From NCBI GenBank assembly GCA_023255735.1, contig JAGDVP010000001.1, positions 1 through 64,000 on the forward strand: a DNA stretch of 64,000 nucleotides, written 5' to 3'. Made by a program: the position numbers and the translations under genes. Below are positions 41,862 to 52,440 of the stretch, in pieces (the stretch's first letter is position 1; every line of letters begins with the position of its first letter). The notes under the pieces were generated by a model. The model saw only the letters and a program-made list of their open reading frames with translations. It was not told the origin of the DNA and ran no database searches. Source of the DNA: Halothiobacillus sp. GTDB lineage: Bacteria; Pseudomonadota; Gammaproteobacteria; Halothiobacillales; Halothiobacillaceae.

Positions 41862-42773
41862 TTAAGCCGGCTTTTTGAATGCTTCTTTGGCGAGTTCAGC
41901 AATGCCTTCCAGCGAGCCCAACATGTTGCTGGCTTCAATGGGGAGCATGATAACTTTTTGATTCGGCGCCGTGGCAACCGATTGAAAGGCCTCAATATAT
42001 TTGGTGGCGACAAAGTAATTAATCGCCTGCACATTGCCGCCTGCAATGGCTTCACTCACTGATTTTGTGGCGTAGGCTTCGGCTTCAGCCAAGCGCTCAC
42101 GGGCTTCGGCCTCGCGGAATGCAGCTTCTTTGGCGCCTTCGGCCTTCAGGATTTGCGATTGTTTTTCGCCTTCCGCCGTTAAAATAGCCGATTGCCGCTC
42201 GCCTTCGGCTTCTAATATGGAGGCGCGCTTATTCCGTTCCGCCTTCATTTGCCGACCCATGGCTTCGATTAAATCAAAAGGCGGCGTGATGTCTTTAATT
42301 TCAATGCGGGTGATTTTGGTGCCCCAAGGCGAGGTGGCTTCATCCACCACGTTCAGCAGGCGGGCATTGATTTCATCCCGGCGTGACAGCACTTCATCTA
42401 AATCCATGGAGCCCATGACGTTTCGAATATTGGTGATAACCAAATTTAAGATCGCGTAATCGAGCATGTGCACTTCATAAGCGGCGCGGGCAGGATCCAG
42501 CACTTGAAAGAACACCACGCCATCGACTTTAATCATGGCGTTGTCACGGGTAATAATTTCTTGTGAGGCGACATCGAGCACTTGCTCCATCACGTTGATT
42601 TTTCGACCAATCCTCTCGATATACGGCACGATAATGTTTAAGCCCGGCTCTAAGGTTTTGGTGTAGCGACCGAACCGCTCGACGGTATACATCATGCCTT
42701 GCGGGACTTGCTTGATCCCCGCAAATAGGGTGGCTGCGGCTAAAATCAGTAAAACAATGGCAAACGTTCCCAT
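41862..42773 (-). CDS. qmcA: SPFH/Band-7 membrane protein (QmcA-like)
   Basis: A 303-residue protein with an N-terminal membrane anchor (residues 3-19), an SPFH domain (QGMMYTVERFGRYTKTLEPGLN and DNAMIKVDGVVFFQVLDP) and an alanine- and glutamate-rich coiled coil (about 185-245). It is a flotillin-like scaffold related to stomatin. With nfeD downstream it forms a second SPFH system besides HflKC. Confidence 0.9.
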   Translation of the reverse strand: MGTFAIVLLILAAATLFAGIKQVPQGMMYTVERFGRYTKTLEPGLNIIVPYIERIGRKINVMEQVLDVASQEIITRDNAMIKVDGVVFFQVLDPARAAYEVHMLDYAILNLVITNIRNVMGSMDLDEVLSRRDEINARLLNVVDEATSPWGTKITRIEIKDITPPFDLIEAMGRQMKAERNKRASILEAEGERQSAILTAEGEKQSQILKAEGAKEAAFREAEARERLAEAEAYATKSVSEAIAGGNVQAINYFVATKYIEAFQSVATAPNQKVIMLPIEASNMLGSLEGIAELAKEAFKKPA

Positions 42774-42867
42774 GAATACGACTCCTTAAAAAATTGCTTA
42801 AATTCCCCATATCTTGAGTGTGCGTATCCTAAATGACAATACCATTGAAACCCGCCGCGGGTTGGAT

Positions 42868-43731
42868 TTAAGCGGGTGGGGTTTGCGGGGCGGTGGGAAG
42901 AACGCCGGCATCTTGGCAAAGGGCAATAATGGGCGCCGCTTGATTCATGGTGTAAAAATGCAGGCTAGGCGCACCAACCCGCACCAGTTCAGCCGTGAGA
43001 TCAACCACCACATCGTGACCAAAGGCTCGCAGGCTCTCTGTGTCATCATGAAACGCTTCGAGCCGTTTGCGCAGCCAGCGGGGTAAATCGGCACCACAGG
43101 CATCCGAAAACCGCGCAAGCTGGGTGTAGTTGCTGATAGGCATAATCCCCGGCACGATCGGAATCGTAATTTGCCGCTTTTCACAGTCATCCACAAAGCG
43201 GCTATACGCCTCTATTGAATAAAAGTATTGGGTGATGGCACCATTCGCGCCTGCATCCACCTTCTCCTTAAAGTGCTGCAAATCAGCCGCAGCATTCAAC
43301 GATTGCGGGTGAAACTCAGGATAAGCGGCCACTTCAATGTGAAACCCGTCACCGCTATGTTCCCGAATAAACGCAACCAACTCACTGGCGTAGCGAAAAT
43401 CGCCCGGATCGCGCATGCCCGAGGGTAAATCGCCCCGCAAGGCGACAATGCGTTTAATGCCCAGCGCTTGGTATTGATCGAGTATGGCCGCAATGCCCGC
43501 GCGGGTGGAGCCGATGCACGATAAATGCGGCGCGGCAGGCACGCCAGACTCTAATTGAATGGCGGTTACGGTAGCAAAACTGCGCTCTTGGGTTGAACCG
43601 CCCGCGCCGAAGGTCACCGAGAAATACTCAGGCCGAAGTGCGGTGGTTAATTCCGTGGTGATGGCGCGCAATTTAGCCGCGCCCTCATCCGATTTGGGCG
43701 GAAAAAACTCGCAAGATAAAGGAATTGTCAT
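42868..43731 (-). CDS. metF: Methylenetetrahydrofolate reductase
   Basis: A 287-residue flavoprotein that makes 5-methyl-THF for methionine synthesis. CEFFPPKSDEG, SVTFGAGGST, HLSCIGSTRAGI and ALRGDLPSG are typical, and the C-terminal LHFYTMNQA motif is present. It follows ahcY by 26 bp and completes metK-ahcY-metF, an activated-methyl-cycle operon. Confidence 0.95.
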   Translation of the reverse strand: MTIPLSCEFFPPKSDEGAAKLRAITTELTTALRPEYFSVTFGAGGSTQERSFATVTAIQLESGVPAAPHLSCIGSTRAGIAAILDQYQALGIKRIVALRGDLPSGMRDPGDFRYASELVAFIREHSGDGFHIEVAAYPEFHPQSLNAAADLQHFKEKVDAGANGAITQYFYSIEAYSRFVDDCEKRQITIPIVPGIMPISNYTQLARFSDACGADLPRWLRKRLEAFHDDTESLRAFGHDVVVDLTAELVRVGAPSLHFYTMNQAAPIIALCQDAGVLPTAPQTPPA

Positions 43732-43757
43732 GCTGTTGCCTCTGAAGGTAGGCCGGA

Positions 43758-45164
43758 TTAGTACCGGTAGCTATCGGGCTTATAGGGACCATCGACGGAT
43801 ACGCCGAGATACTCGGCTTGCGCGGGGCTCATGCGGGTTAACACTCCGCCAAACCCGGCCACCATGTAGCGTGCTACTTCTTCATCTAAGGCTTTGGGCA
43901 ACACTTCAACCCGCAATAACGCCGCTTGGCGTTCGGCTGTTTGATCGGCAAATTTTTCTCTAAATAAATGCAGCTGCGCCAGCACTTGATTCGCAAATGA
44001 GCCGTCCATGATTCGGCTGGGGTGGCCTGTGGCGTTACCGAGGTTCACTAAACGACCTTCGGATAACAAAATCAGGTAGTTGTCGGTATCGAGGTTGGGC
44101 TCACTGCCGGGGGCAGTTTCGCGGTAAACCTTGTGGACTTGGGGTTTGATTTCTTCCCAGAACCAATTTTTGCGCATAAATTCGGTATCAATTTCGTTAT
44201 CGAAATGGCCGATATTGCTGACCACAGCGCCATTTTTGAGTGCTTTGAGCATCGGCGCATCGCAGACATTAACATTGCCGGTGGTAGTGACGATAAGATC
44301 AATTTTACCGAGTAACGCGTGATCCACGCCGCGGTCATCTCCGGTATTCACGCCATTGAGGTAGGGCGACACCACCTCATAACCATCCATGCAGGCTTGC
44401 ATGGCGCAGATGGGGTCAATTTCAGTGACTTTAACAATCATGCCCTCTTGTCGCAGCGAGGCGGCTGAGCCTTTGCCCACATCGCCGTAACCTATCACCA
44501 GCGCTTGCTTGCCAGAGAGCAAATGATCGGTTGCGCGCTTGATGGCATCATTTAATGAATGACGGCAGCCGTATTTATTATCATTTTTGGATTTGGTGAC
44601 CGAATCATTGACGTTGATGGCGGGGATTTTCAGCGTGCCGGCATTGAGCATGTCGAGCAGGCGATGCACGCCCGTGGTGGTTTCCTCAGAGACGCCATGA
44701 ATGCCCGCAAGGAGCTCTGGGTGTTTTTGGTGAATAACACCCGTTAAATCGCCGCCGTCATCCAAAATTAAGTTCGGCGTCCAGCCATCAGCGCCGCGCA
44801 CGGTTTGCTCAATGCACCACCAATATTCTTCTTCAGTTTCACCTTTCCAAGCAAAAACCGGGATGCCCGCCGCCGCTATGGCCGCTGCCGCATGATCTTG
44901 CGTGGAAAAAATATTGCACGATGACCAGCGCACGCTTGCGCCAAGATCAACCAGAGTTTCAATCAGCACGGCGGTTTGAATCGTCATGTGCAAGCTGCCC
45001 ACGATACGCGCGCCTTTAAGGGGCTGCGCCGCGCGATATTGGGCACGGATGGTCATGAGCGCGGGCATTTCACGCTCGGCAATACGAAGCTCTTTGCGAC
45101 CAAATTCGGCCAGCGAGAGATCGGCGACTTTAAAATCAGTGAAGGGAAGGGCGGGTTTGTTCAT
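43758..45164 (-). CDS. ahcY: S-adenosylhomocysteine hydrolase
   Basis: A 468-residue NAD-dependent enzyme that splits SAH to homocysteine and adenosine, relieving inhibition of methyltransferases. It shows [30 protein letters not shown], the NAD loop [13 protein letters not shown] and the C-terminal PYKPDSYRY. The length includes the extra segment common in bacterial forms. The ATG at 45164 has GAGGAAAACCCG upstream. An SAH riboswitch and a terminator precede it, so it is induced by its own substrate. Confidence 0.97.
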   Translation of the reverse strand: MNKPALPFTDFKVADLSLAEFGRKELRIAEREMPALMTIRAQYRAAQPLKGARIVGSLHMTIQTAVLIETLVDLGASVRWSSCNIFSTQDHAAAAIAAAGIPVFAWKGETEEEYWWCIEQTVRGADGWTPNLILDDGGDLTGVIHQKHPELLAGIHGVSEETTTGVHRLLDMLNAGTLKIPAINVNDSVTKSKNDNKYGCRHSLNDAIKRATDHLLSGKQALVIGYGDVGKGSAASLRQEGMIVKVTEIDPICAMQACMDGYEVVSPYLNGVNTGDDRGVDHALLGKIDLIVTTTGNVNVCDAPMLKALKNGAVVSNIGHFDNEIDTEFMRKNWFWEEIKPQVHKVYRETAPGSEPNLDTDNYLILLSEGRLVNLGNATGHPSRIMDGSFANQVLAQLHLFREKFADQTAERQAALLRVEVLPKALDEEVARYMVAGFGGVLTRMSPAQAEYLGVSVDGPYKPDSYRY

Positions 45165-45184
45165 CGGGTTTTCCTCAGTCCAAC

Positions 45185-45210
45185 AAAAAACCTGCGATAA
45201 GGGGCAGGTT
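45185..45210 (-). terminator. Intrinsic terminator between SAH riboswitch and ahcY
   Basis: On the minus strand AACCTGCC (45210-45203) and GCAGGTT (45195-45189) form a hairpin followed by six Ts. It lies directly after the riboswitch and before the ahcY ribosome site, a position suited to attenuation. Confidence 0.8.
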
Positions 45211-45215
45211 TTTTT

Positions 45216-45288
45216 GAGCGCGGTTGAAATGAAATCCGGTTTTCTCAAGCCTCACCCCGAGCCGGGGTTGCAGCGCTCCTTGAGAAAA
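45216..45288 (-). promoter_or_regulatory. SAH riboswitch upstream of ahcY
   Basis: The minus strand contains the family core: P1 TTTCTCAAG pairs with CTTGAGAAA, inside is AAGGAGCGCTGCAACCCC, then a CCCC/GGGG helix and GAGGCTTGAGA. Downstream AACCGCGCTC (45225-45216) supplies GCGCTC to pair with GAGCGC as the pseudoknot. SAH riboswitches sit before ahcY or metH genes and switch them on when SAH accumulates. It starts 22 nt after the metK stop. Confidence 0.9.
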
Positions 45289-45309
45289 CGGCAGGTAATT
45301 GATAAACGA

Positions 45310-46482
45310 TTATAGCCCGGCATCAGCGCGGAGTGCAGCCGCTCGATCGGTTTTTTCCCAGGTAAAATCGGCATCTTCGCGGCCAAAATGGCCATAAGCG
45401 GCGGTTTTAAGATAAATGGGGCGGATTAAATCCAGCATTTTTACAATCCCATACGGGCGTAAATCAAAATGGGTGCGCACCAGTTCAGTGATTTTATGAT
45501 CTGAAATTTTGCCGGTGCCGAAGGTATCAATGCTAATTGAAGTGGGTTCAGCTACGCCAATGGCATAGGAAACTTGGATTTCGCAGCGATCAGCCAAGCC
45601 TGCCGCGACAATATTTTTGGCAACGTAGCGCCCCGCGTAGGCGGCAGACCTGTCCACTTTAGAGGGGTCTTTGCCTGAAAATGCACCCCCCCCGTGTCTT
45701 GCCATGCCACCGTAGGTATCTACGATAATTTTGCGCCCGGTTAAGCCGCAATCGCCCACCGGCCCGCCAATCACAAAATTACCCGTGGGATTGATGTGGT
45801 ATTGAGTGTTGGCATCTAACCAATGCGCGGGCAGGGTCGGCTTGATGATGAGCTCCATCACTGCTTCAATTAAATCGCTCTGGCTCACCTCGGGGCTGTG
45901 TTGCGTTGAAAGCACCACGGCATCAATACCAACGGGCTTGCCTTTTTGATAGCGAAAGGTGATTTGCGATTTCGCATCGGGGCGCAGCCAAGGTAAGGTG
46001 CGGGATTTTCGCACCATGGCTTGGCGCTGCACGAGCCTGTGCGCATAGGTGATGGGCGCAGGCATCAGTACGTCGGTTTCGTTGGTGGCATAACCAAACA
46101 TCAGGCCTTGGTCGCCCGCGCCTTGCTCTTCGGCGGAAAGCTTATCTACCCCTTGGGCAATATCAGAGGATTGTTTGCCGATGGCGTTCAAAACCCCGCA
46201 AGTGTTGCCATCAAAGCCCAGCTCAGAGCTGTTGTAACCAATATCGACAATCACTTTGCGCACGAGCTCGTCCACATCCACCCAGGCAGAGGTGGTCACT
46301 TCACCGGCCAATACCACAAACCCGGTTTTTACCAAGGTTTCGCAGGCTACGCGCGCATGAGGATCTTTGCTCAAAATGGCATCTAAAATGGCATCGGAAA
46401 TTTGATCGGCAATTTTGTCTGGATGGCCTTCGGCAACCGATTCAGAGGTAAATAAGTGGGTATGCTCGCGGTGCGTGCTCAT
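45310..46482 (-). CDS. metK: S-adenosylmethionine synthetase
   Basis: A 390-residue enzyme making SAM from methionine and ATP. Motifs are [26 protein letters not shown] and [19 protein letters not shown]. The ATG at 46482 has AAGGA upstream; two extra codons in the open frame are unlikely to be used. It precedes the SAH riboswitch and ahcY. Confidence 0.97.
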   Translation of the reverse strand: MSTHREHTHLFTSESVAEGHPDKIADQISDAILDAILSKDPHARVACETLVKTGFVVLAGEVTTSAWVDVDELVRKVIVDIGYNSSELGFDGNTCGVLNAIGKQSSDIAQGVDKLSAEEQGAGDQGLMFGYATNETDVLMPAPITYAHRLVQRQAMVRKSRTLPWLRPDAKSQITFRYQKGKPVGIDAVVLSTQHSPEVSQSDLIEAVMELIIKPTLPAHWLDANTQYHINPTGNFVIGGPVGDCGLTGRKIIVDTYGGMARHGGGAFSGKDPSKVDRSAAYAGRYVAKNIVAAGLADRCEIQVSYAIGVAEPTSISIDTFGTGKISDHKITELVRTHFDLRPYGIVKMLDLIRPIYLKTAAYGHFGREDADFTWEKTDRAAALRADAGL

Positions 46483-46600
46483 GAACAAAATCCTTAACGG
46501 GTGGATAGTTTGAAATCGGCGCAGAGTTTAGCAGGCTTGGCGCCGGTTTTTTGGGTGGTATGCGAGCAAAACCCCCGTGCGAGACAGGGGCAATCGGGTT

Positions 46601-47437
46601 TTAATAGCCGAAGGTGCCTTCAAGCAATTTTTCACTGCCCGCGTATTCTTGATCATTAGCCGGGGTGAACGCGCGCAATTGAGATGCTTTAAGCAACGCC
46701 TCGCCAGCAGGCGTTTGACTTAAGCTAATCAGCGCGTTTTGCAAGGCTTCCTTCGTGGCTGGGGACACAGCCGGGCTGACGCTAACCGCCAAAAAGGGCA
46801 AAGGCGCTGTCGTTGTGACTGTATTTAAGTTTGGGTATCCGGCGGCGATCGGGGTGGGAATAATAGCCGCATCAACCGCGCCACTGAGCACGGCATCAGC
46901 CGCCTCTCGGTTCGATTCTTTGGTCACTAAAATGGGCTGCTGCACGGGGTTGGGGAATAATTGATACAAGGTGAGCGCGCTCACCGAAGGTGAAGGCTGC
47001 ACCGCGATTTTTTTGTTAATTAATTCAGAGGGGTCAAGTACCGCGTTGTTGGGGCCGGTGACGAGCGATTGCGTGACCGTGCCCTTAAGTTTTGCGATGA
47101 CATGCCAATGCTGGCGTTGCACGCGAAAATCTGTCGTCGGTGCCGCATCAAGCGCAATATCAAAAGGCGATCCGGTGCGTGTGGCCTGCCAGAATGCCAG
47201 ATAGTTAGGGAAGGTTTCGATTGTAATCGGCGTGCCGGTAAGCTCGCTGATTTTTGCCACCAATGGGCCAAAAGATTTCTCAATTTCGGCTTGCGGTAAA
47301 AACGGCGGGATCGCAAATTTCAACGCGCCCGCCTGCGCCGAGACGCCAAACACAAGGCCAATTATAAGCAAAGTGCTTTGGATCAGTAAGCCCCACATGC
47401 GGCGGCGGTGGTGTCTGATGGGTTGATAATTAAGCAT
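46601..47437 (-). CDS. Phosphonate/phosphite-type substrate-binding protein (PhnD-like), orphan
   Basis: A 278-residue protein with a basic start, a hydrophobic export segment (about 14-35) and a type-2 periplasmic-binding fold: LKFAIPPFLPQAEIEKSFGPLVAKISELTG, PFDIALDAAPTTDF and NREAADAVLSGAVDAAIIP. This matches PhnD/PtxB-like proteins, but no permease or ATPase gene is adjacent, so it may feed a distant transporter or act as a sensor domain. ATG 47437 has AGGA 10 nt upstream; a longer frame starts further up without support. Confidence 0.75.
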   Translation of the reverse strand: MLNYQPIRHHRRRMWGLLIQSTLLIIGLVFGVSAQAGALKFAIPPFLPQAEIEKSFGPLVAKISELTGTPITIETFPNYLAFWQATRTGSPFDIALDAAPTTDFRVQRQHWHVIAKLKGTVTQSLVTGPNNAVLDPSELINKKIAVQPSPSVSALTLYQLFPNPVQQPILVTKESNREAADAVLSGAVDAAIIPTPIAAGYPNLNTVTTTAPLPFLAVSVSPAVSPATKEALQNALISLSQTPAGEALLKASQLRAFTPANDQEYAGSEKLLEGTFGY

Positions 47438-47588
47438 TTTGATGATGTCCTTTAAGCTGAATTTTAGTTTTTTACGATAAGCGCCCTGCCGAGGCCAATT
47501 GAACCCCCGCCTTGGCATAGGAAGGTTGGCTGCAAGCCTTGAGTTTCCAAACGCAAAGCCGCGCGAAGACCGTTCAAGCGAAGGGTTT

Positions 47589-47924
47589 TCAATCGGGTGT
47601 TATCAAAAAGTAAAACGCGCTTTTTGTCCAATGCTGACTTGGCGTGGTTCCATAGGCGAAATTAATCAGGCGGCTGACCTCGTCCCGCGGCACTGTAAAC
47701 CGCAGGTAAATGCCGCCGCCGCCGCCCGTGCTCGGTTTATGAGCGCTGTAAATACCGCTAAACGCGCCGTTGCTGGCATTTCCCTCGAAAAACTCATGAT
47801 TCACTTGGTTGCCAACTGAGGCATTTGCGGTAACAATGCGAAAAGTTTTAGTTACCTATGGGCGCCCCCCGTCATTTTTAATTGGACGTGTTTGTTTTAT
47901 GGGGCGTGGTAATTCAGTTTGCAT
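47589..47924 (-). pseudogene. Possible small gene interrupted by one in-frame TAG
   Basis: From ATG 47924 (AAGGTAAGG directly upstream) a frame of 111 codons runs to a stop at 47589 with a single in-frame TAG at 47858-47856 (codon 23). The part after TAG reads KTFRIVTANASVGNQ and later GGGGGIYLRFTVPRDEV, which looks protein-like but matches no family I know. A C-to-T change from CAG (Gln) would explain the stop. Recent inactivation, readthrough and chance are all possible. The window otherwise has little in 47438-47957. Confidence 0.3.
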
Positions 47925-47957
47925 CCTTACCTTTGAACTTTAAGACTGGAGAGACTT

Positions 47958-49946
47958 ATGTCTACGCGTAGAGAGCTGGCCAATGCGATTCGTGCCTTAA
48001 GCATGGACGCCGTCCAAAAAGCAAACTCAGGCCACCCGGGTGCGCCTATGGGAATGGCCGACATCGCCGAAGTGCTGTGGAACGGCTATCTGAAACATAA
48101 CCCCAAAAACCCCCATTGGCCCAATCGCGATCGGTTCGTTTTGTCTAACGGCCATGGCTCTATGCTCATCTACTCGTTGTTGCATCTCACCGGTTATGAG
48201 TTACCAATGGAAGAGCTTAAAAACTTCCGTCAACTGCACTCTAAAACCCCTGGGCACCCAGAATATGGCTACACGCCCGGCGTTGAAACCACCACCGGCC
48301 CCTTAGGCCAAGGCATTACCAATGCCGTAGGGTTTGCGTTGGCAGAAAAAATGCTGGCGGGTCAATTTAATAAACCAGGCCATACCGTTGTCGATCACTA
48401 CACCTATTGCTTCTTGGGTGATGGTTGCATGATGGAAGGCATTTCGCATGAAGCCTGCTCATTGGCGGGCACCTTGGGTTTAGGCAAACTGATTGCCTTC
48501 TATGATGATAACGGTATCTCCATTGATGGCCATGTTGAAGGCTGGTTTACCGATGATACCCCCGCCCGTTTTGAAGCCTATGGCTGGCATGTGGTGCGCA
48601 ATGTGGATGGCCACGACAGCGATGCGCTCGACGCGGCGATTCGCGAAGCGCGCTCGGTGAATGATAAACCCACCCTCATTTGCGCCAAAACTGTGATTGG
48701 TTTTGGTGCGCCGAACTTATGCGGCACCCACGATTGCCATGGCGCAGCGCTGGGTGAAGCTGAGGTTAAAGCCACGCGCGATAACTTAGGTTGGCACCAC
48801 GAGCCATTTGTTATTCCCCCTGAAATTTATGCAGGTTGGGATGCCACCGAAGCAGGTATCAAAAACGAGTCGGCTTGGAATGACGCAATGAGCGCCTACG
48901 CCAAAGCGTACCCTGCCGAAGCGGCTGAGCTTAAACGTCGTTTGGCGGGAGATTTGCCGGCAGACTTCATTCCCAAAATGGATGCCTTCATTAACGAAGT
49001 TGCCGCAAAAGGCGAAACCATTGCCTCTCGTAAAGCCTCACAAAATAGCATTACGGCGTTAGCGGCTATTTTGCCCGAACTGGTCGGCGGCTCGGCTGAT
49101 TTGGCGCCCTCAAATCTCACTACATGGAAAGGTTGCCGCGCGGTTACCGCCACAGAATCCGATGCAAATTACATCCATTACGGTGTGCGCGAGTTTGGTA
49201 TGTCGGCCATCATGAATGGCATGGTGCTGCACGGTGGCTTTGTGCCGTTTGCCGCCACCTTCCTTATGTTCTCTGAATATGCGCGCAACGCCCTGCGTAT
49301 GTCGGCATTGATGAAAATCGGTAGTATTTTTGTGTACACCCATGATTCCATTGGTTTGGGCGAAGATGGTCCAACCCATCAGCCGGTTGAGCAAATTGCG
49401 ACCCTGCGCATGATCCCCCGCATGCAAACTTGGCGCCCCTGCGATGCAGTGGAATCGGCGGTTGCTTGGAAATCCGCCGTTCTGCGTCGTGATTCACCGA
49501 GCACCTTGATTTTCTCACGTCAAAATTTGGCGCACCAAGCACGCACGCCCGAGCAAATCGCCAACATTGCGCGCGGCGGTTACGTGCTGCGTGATTGTGC
49601 GGGCACGCCTGATCTTATCTTGATCGCCACCGGTTCTGAGGTAAGCCTTGCCATGGGCGCGGCGGATAAACTTATGGGCAAAAACGTGCGGGTTGTTTCA
49701 ATGCCCTGCACCGAGCTCTTCGATGCCCAAGATGCCGCCTATCGTGAAGCGGTTCTGCCGAATGCGGTTCGTGCTCGGGTTGCCGTTGAAGCTGGCGTTA
49801 CCGGTTTCTGGGGTAAATATGTGGGTCTGGATGGCAAAGTCGTGGGTATTGATACCTTTGGCGAATCTGCCCCAGCCGGTGATTTGTTTAAATTATTTGG
49901 TTTCACGGTGGATCATGTCGTTGCAACGGCTCAATCCATTCTGTGA
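47958..49946 (+). CDS. tkt: Transketolase
   Basis: A 662-residue thiamine-diphosphate enzyme of the Calvin and pentose phosphate pathways. It has [18 protein letters not shown], the ThDP motif [18 protein letters not shown], and [27 protein letters not shown] precedes the ATG. It heads the tkt-gap-pgk-pyk-fba cluster, an arrangement seen with cbb genes of autotrophs. Confidence 0.97.
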   Translation: MSTRRELANAIRALSMDAVQKANSGHPGAPMGMADIAEVLWNGYLKHNPKNPHWPNRDRFVLSNGHGSMLIYSLLHLTGYELPMEELKNFRQLHSKTPGHPEYGYTPGVETTTGPLGQGITNAVGFALAEKMLAGQFNKPGHTVVDHYTYCFLGDGCMMEGISHEACSLAGTLGLGKLIAFYDDNGISIDGHVEGWFTDDTPARFEAYGWHVVRNVDGHDSDALDAAIREARSVNDKPTLICAKTVIGFGAPNLCGTHDCHGAALGEAEVKATRDNLGWHHEPFVIPPEIYAGWDATEAGIKNESAWNDAMSAYAKAYPAEAAELKRRLAGDLPADFIPKMDAFINEVAAKGETIASRKASQNSITALAAILPELVGGSADLAPSNLTTWKGCRAVTATESDANYIHYGVREFGMSAIMNGMVLHGGFVPFAATFLMFSEYARNALRMSALMKIGSIFVYTHDSIGLGEDGPTHQPVEQIATLRMIPRMQTWRPCDAVESAVAWKSAVLRRDSPSTLIFSRQNLAHQARTPEQIANIARGGYVLRDCAGTPDLILIATGSEVSLAMGAADKLMGKNVRVVSMPCTELFDAQDAAYREAVLPNAVRARVAVEAGVTGFWGKYVGLDGKVVGIDTFGESAPAGDLFKLFGFTVDHVVATAQSIL

Positions 49947-50062
49947 TTTGCCAATAGTCAAAGCCTGATTTGAACGCGATTCATTCATACGCTTTGGCAA
50001 TTGCTTTGCGCCTTTAAATTGGGCGCGAGGCGACAATAAATTTCTAAAACCTTAAAAAATAA

Positions 50063-51070
<1,008 letters not shown>

Positions 51071-51117
51071 TGGTTGAAAAGTGCGCGCGCTAATGGCGCG
51101 CGATAAAAACCGCAATC

Positions 51118-51146
51118 TATCGACAGGGTTAAATTTCCTGTCGATA
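51118..51146 (+). repeat. Perfect 10-bp inverted repeat between gap and pgk
   Basis: TATCGACAGG (51118-51127) and CCTGTCGATA (51137-51146) are separated by 9 nt. A shorter GC-rich hairpin (GCGCGC, TAATG, GCGCGC) lies about 35 bp before it. No T-run follows directly, so it could be an RNA processing or stability element, an operator, or a partial terminator. Confidence 0.7.
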
Positions 51147-51231
51147 TTCAAATTTTAAATTGTTTGCTTTACGAATCCGTAAATCAAACCATTTAACTTT
51201 GACACTTTAAATTTTGTAGGGAGCTTATTGC

Positions 51232-52431
51232 ATGCCTAGTTTTTTACGTATGACCGATCTTGATTTAGCGGGCAAGCGGGTATTTATTCGAGCCGATTTG
51301 AATGTGCCTGTAAAAGACGGCAAGGTCACTTCGGATGCGCGGATTACCGCCTCGATGGCGACCATCAAATTTTGCATGAATGCAGGCGCTAAAGTCATGG
51401 TGACCTCGCATCTGGGGCGCCCAGAAGAGGGCGTTTATTCCGAGGAAAACTCGCTGGCACCGGTTGCCACCGAGATGAGTGCGAAATTGGGCAAATCGGT
51501 TCGTTTGATTAAAAATTGGGTTGATGGCGGGTTTGATGTCGCCAATGGCGAGGTGGTGCTGCTGGAAAACGTGCGCTTTAATGTGGGTGAGAAGAAAAAC
51601 CTAGACGCCACCGCGCAAAAATATGCCGCCTTGTGCGATGTGTTTGTAATGGATGCCTTTGGCACGGCGCATCGGGCTGAAGGCTCAACCCACGGTATTG
51701 CCAAATTTGCCCCGGTCGCTTGCGCGGGTATTTTACTGGCCGGTGAACTCGAAGCGCTCGATAAAGCCCTAGCCAACCCCGCTCGCCCCATGGTGGCCAT
51801 TGTGGGTGGCTCGAAGGTTTCAACCAAACTCACCGTCTTAGAGGCACTCGCAGAAAAAGTGGATCAAATGGTGGTGGGCGGCGGCATTGCCAACACATTT
51901 ATTAAGGCCGTGGGGCATAACGTGGGTAAATCTCTGTGCGAGGAGGATTTAGTGCCCACCGCGCAAGCCTTGATGAAAAAAATGACCGCACGGGGTGCCA
52001 CTATTCCGGTCGCAGTGGATGTGGTGGTCGGTACCGAACTGCCGTTTTTACCGGGCAATGAGCATACCCCCGCCACGATTAAACCGGTTGATGATGTTGA
52101 CGACAACGAAATGATTTTCGATATTGGCCCCAAGTCAGCCCAAGAATTAGCCGACATCATCATGCGCGCGGGCACCGTGGTATGGAATGGTCCGGTGGGC
52201 GTTTTTGAATATGATCAATTCGGCGCTGGCACCAAAACCATCGCTCAAGCAATTGCTCAGACCAAAGCCTTTACGTTGGCCGGTGGGGGCGATACGATCG
52301 CAGCCATTCAAAAATATGATATCTACGATCAAGTCAGTTACATTTCTACCGCTGGCGGTGCTTTCCTTGAGTATCTTGAAGGGAAAACCTTGCCTGCAGT
52401 GGCCATTCTTGAACAACGCGCCGCATCTTAA
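51232..52431 (+). CDS. pgk: Phosphoglycerate kinase
   Basis: A 399-residue enzyme with [17 protein letters not shown], the substrate-binding SHLGRPEEG and [15 protein letters not shown], and the C-terminal [17 protein letters not shown] precedes the ATG. It lies 9 bp before pyk. Confidence 0.97.
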   Translation: MPSFLRMTDLDLAGKRVFIRADLNVPVKDGKVTSDARITASMATIKFCMNAGAKVMVTSHLGRPEEGVYSEENSLAPVATEMSAKLGKSVRLIKNWVDGGFDVANGEVVLLENVRFNVGEKKNLDATAQKYAALCDVFVMDAFGTAHRAEGSTHGIAKFAPVACAGILLAGELEALDKALANPARPMVAIVGGSKVSTKLTVLEALAEKVDQMVVGGGIANTFIKAVGHNVGKSLCEEDLVPTAQALMKKMTARGATIPVAVDVVVGTELPFLPGNEHTPATIKPVDDVDDNEMIFDIGPKSAQELADIIMRAGTVVWNGPVGVFEYDQFGAGTKTIAQAIAQTKAFTLAGGGDTIAAIQKYDIYDQVSYISTAGGAFLEYLEGKTLPAVAILEQRAAS

Positions 52432-52440
52432 AGGAAATTT

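Noticed and set aside
46483-46600. Possible SAM riboswitch before metK
   Set aside because: I looked for the conserved SAM-I and SAM-II cores and found none. The region is short and contains only weak hairpins.
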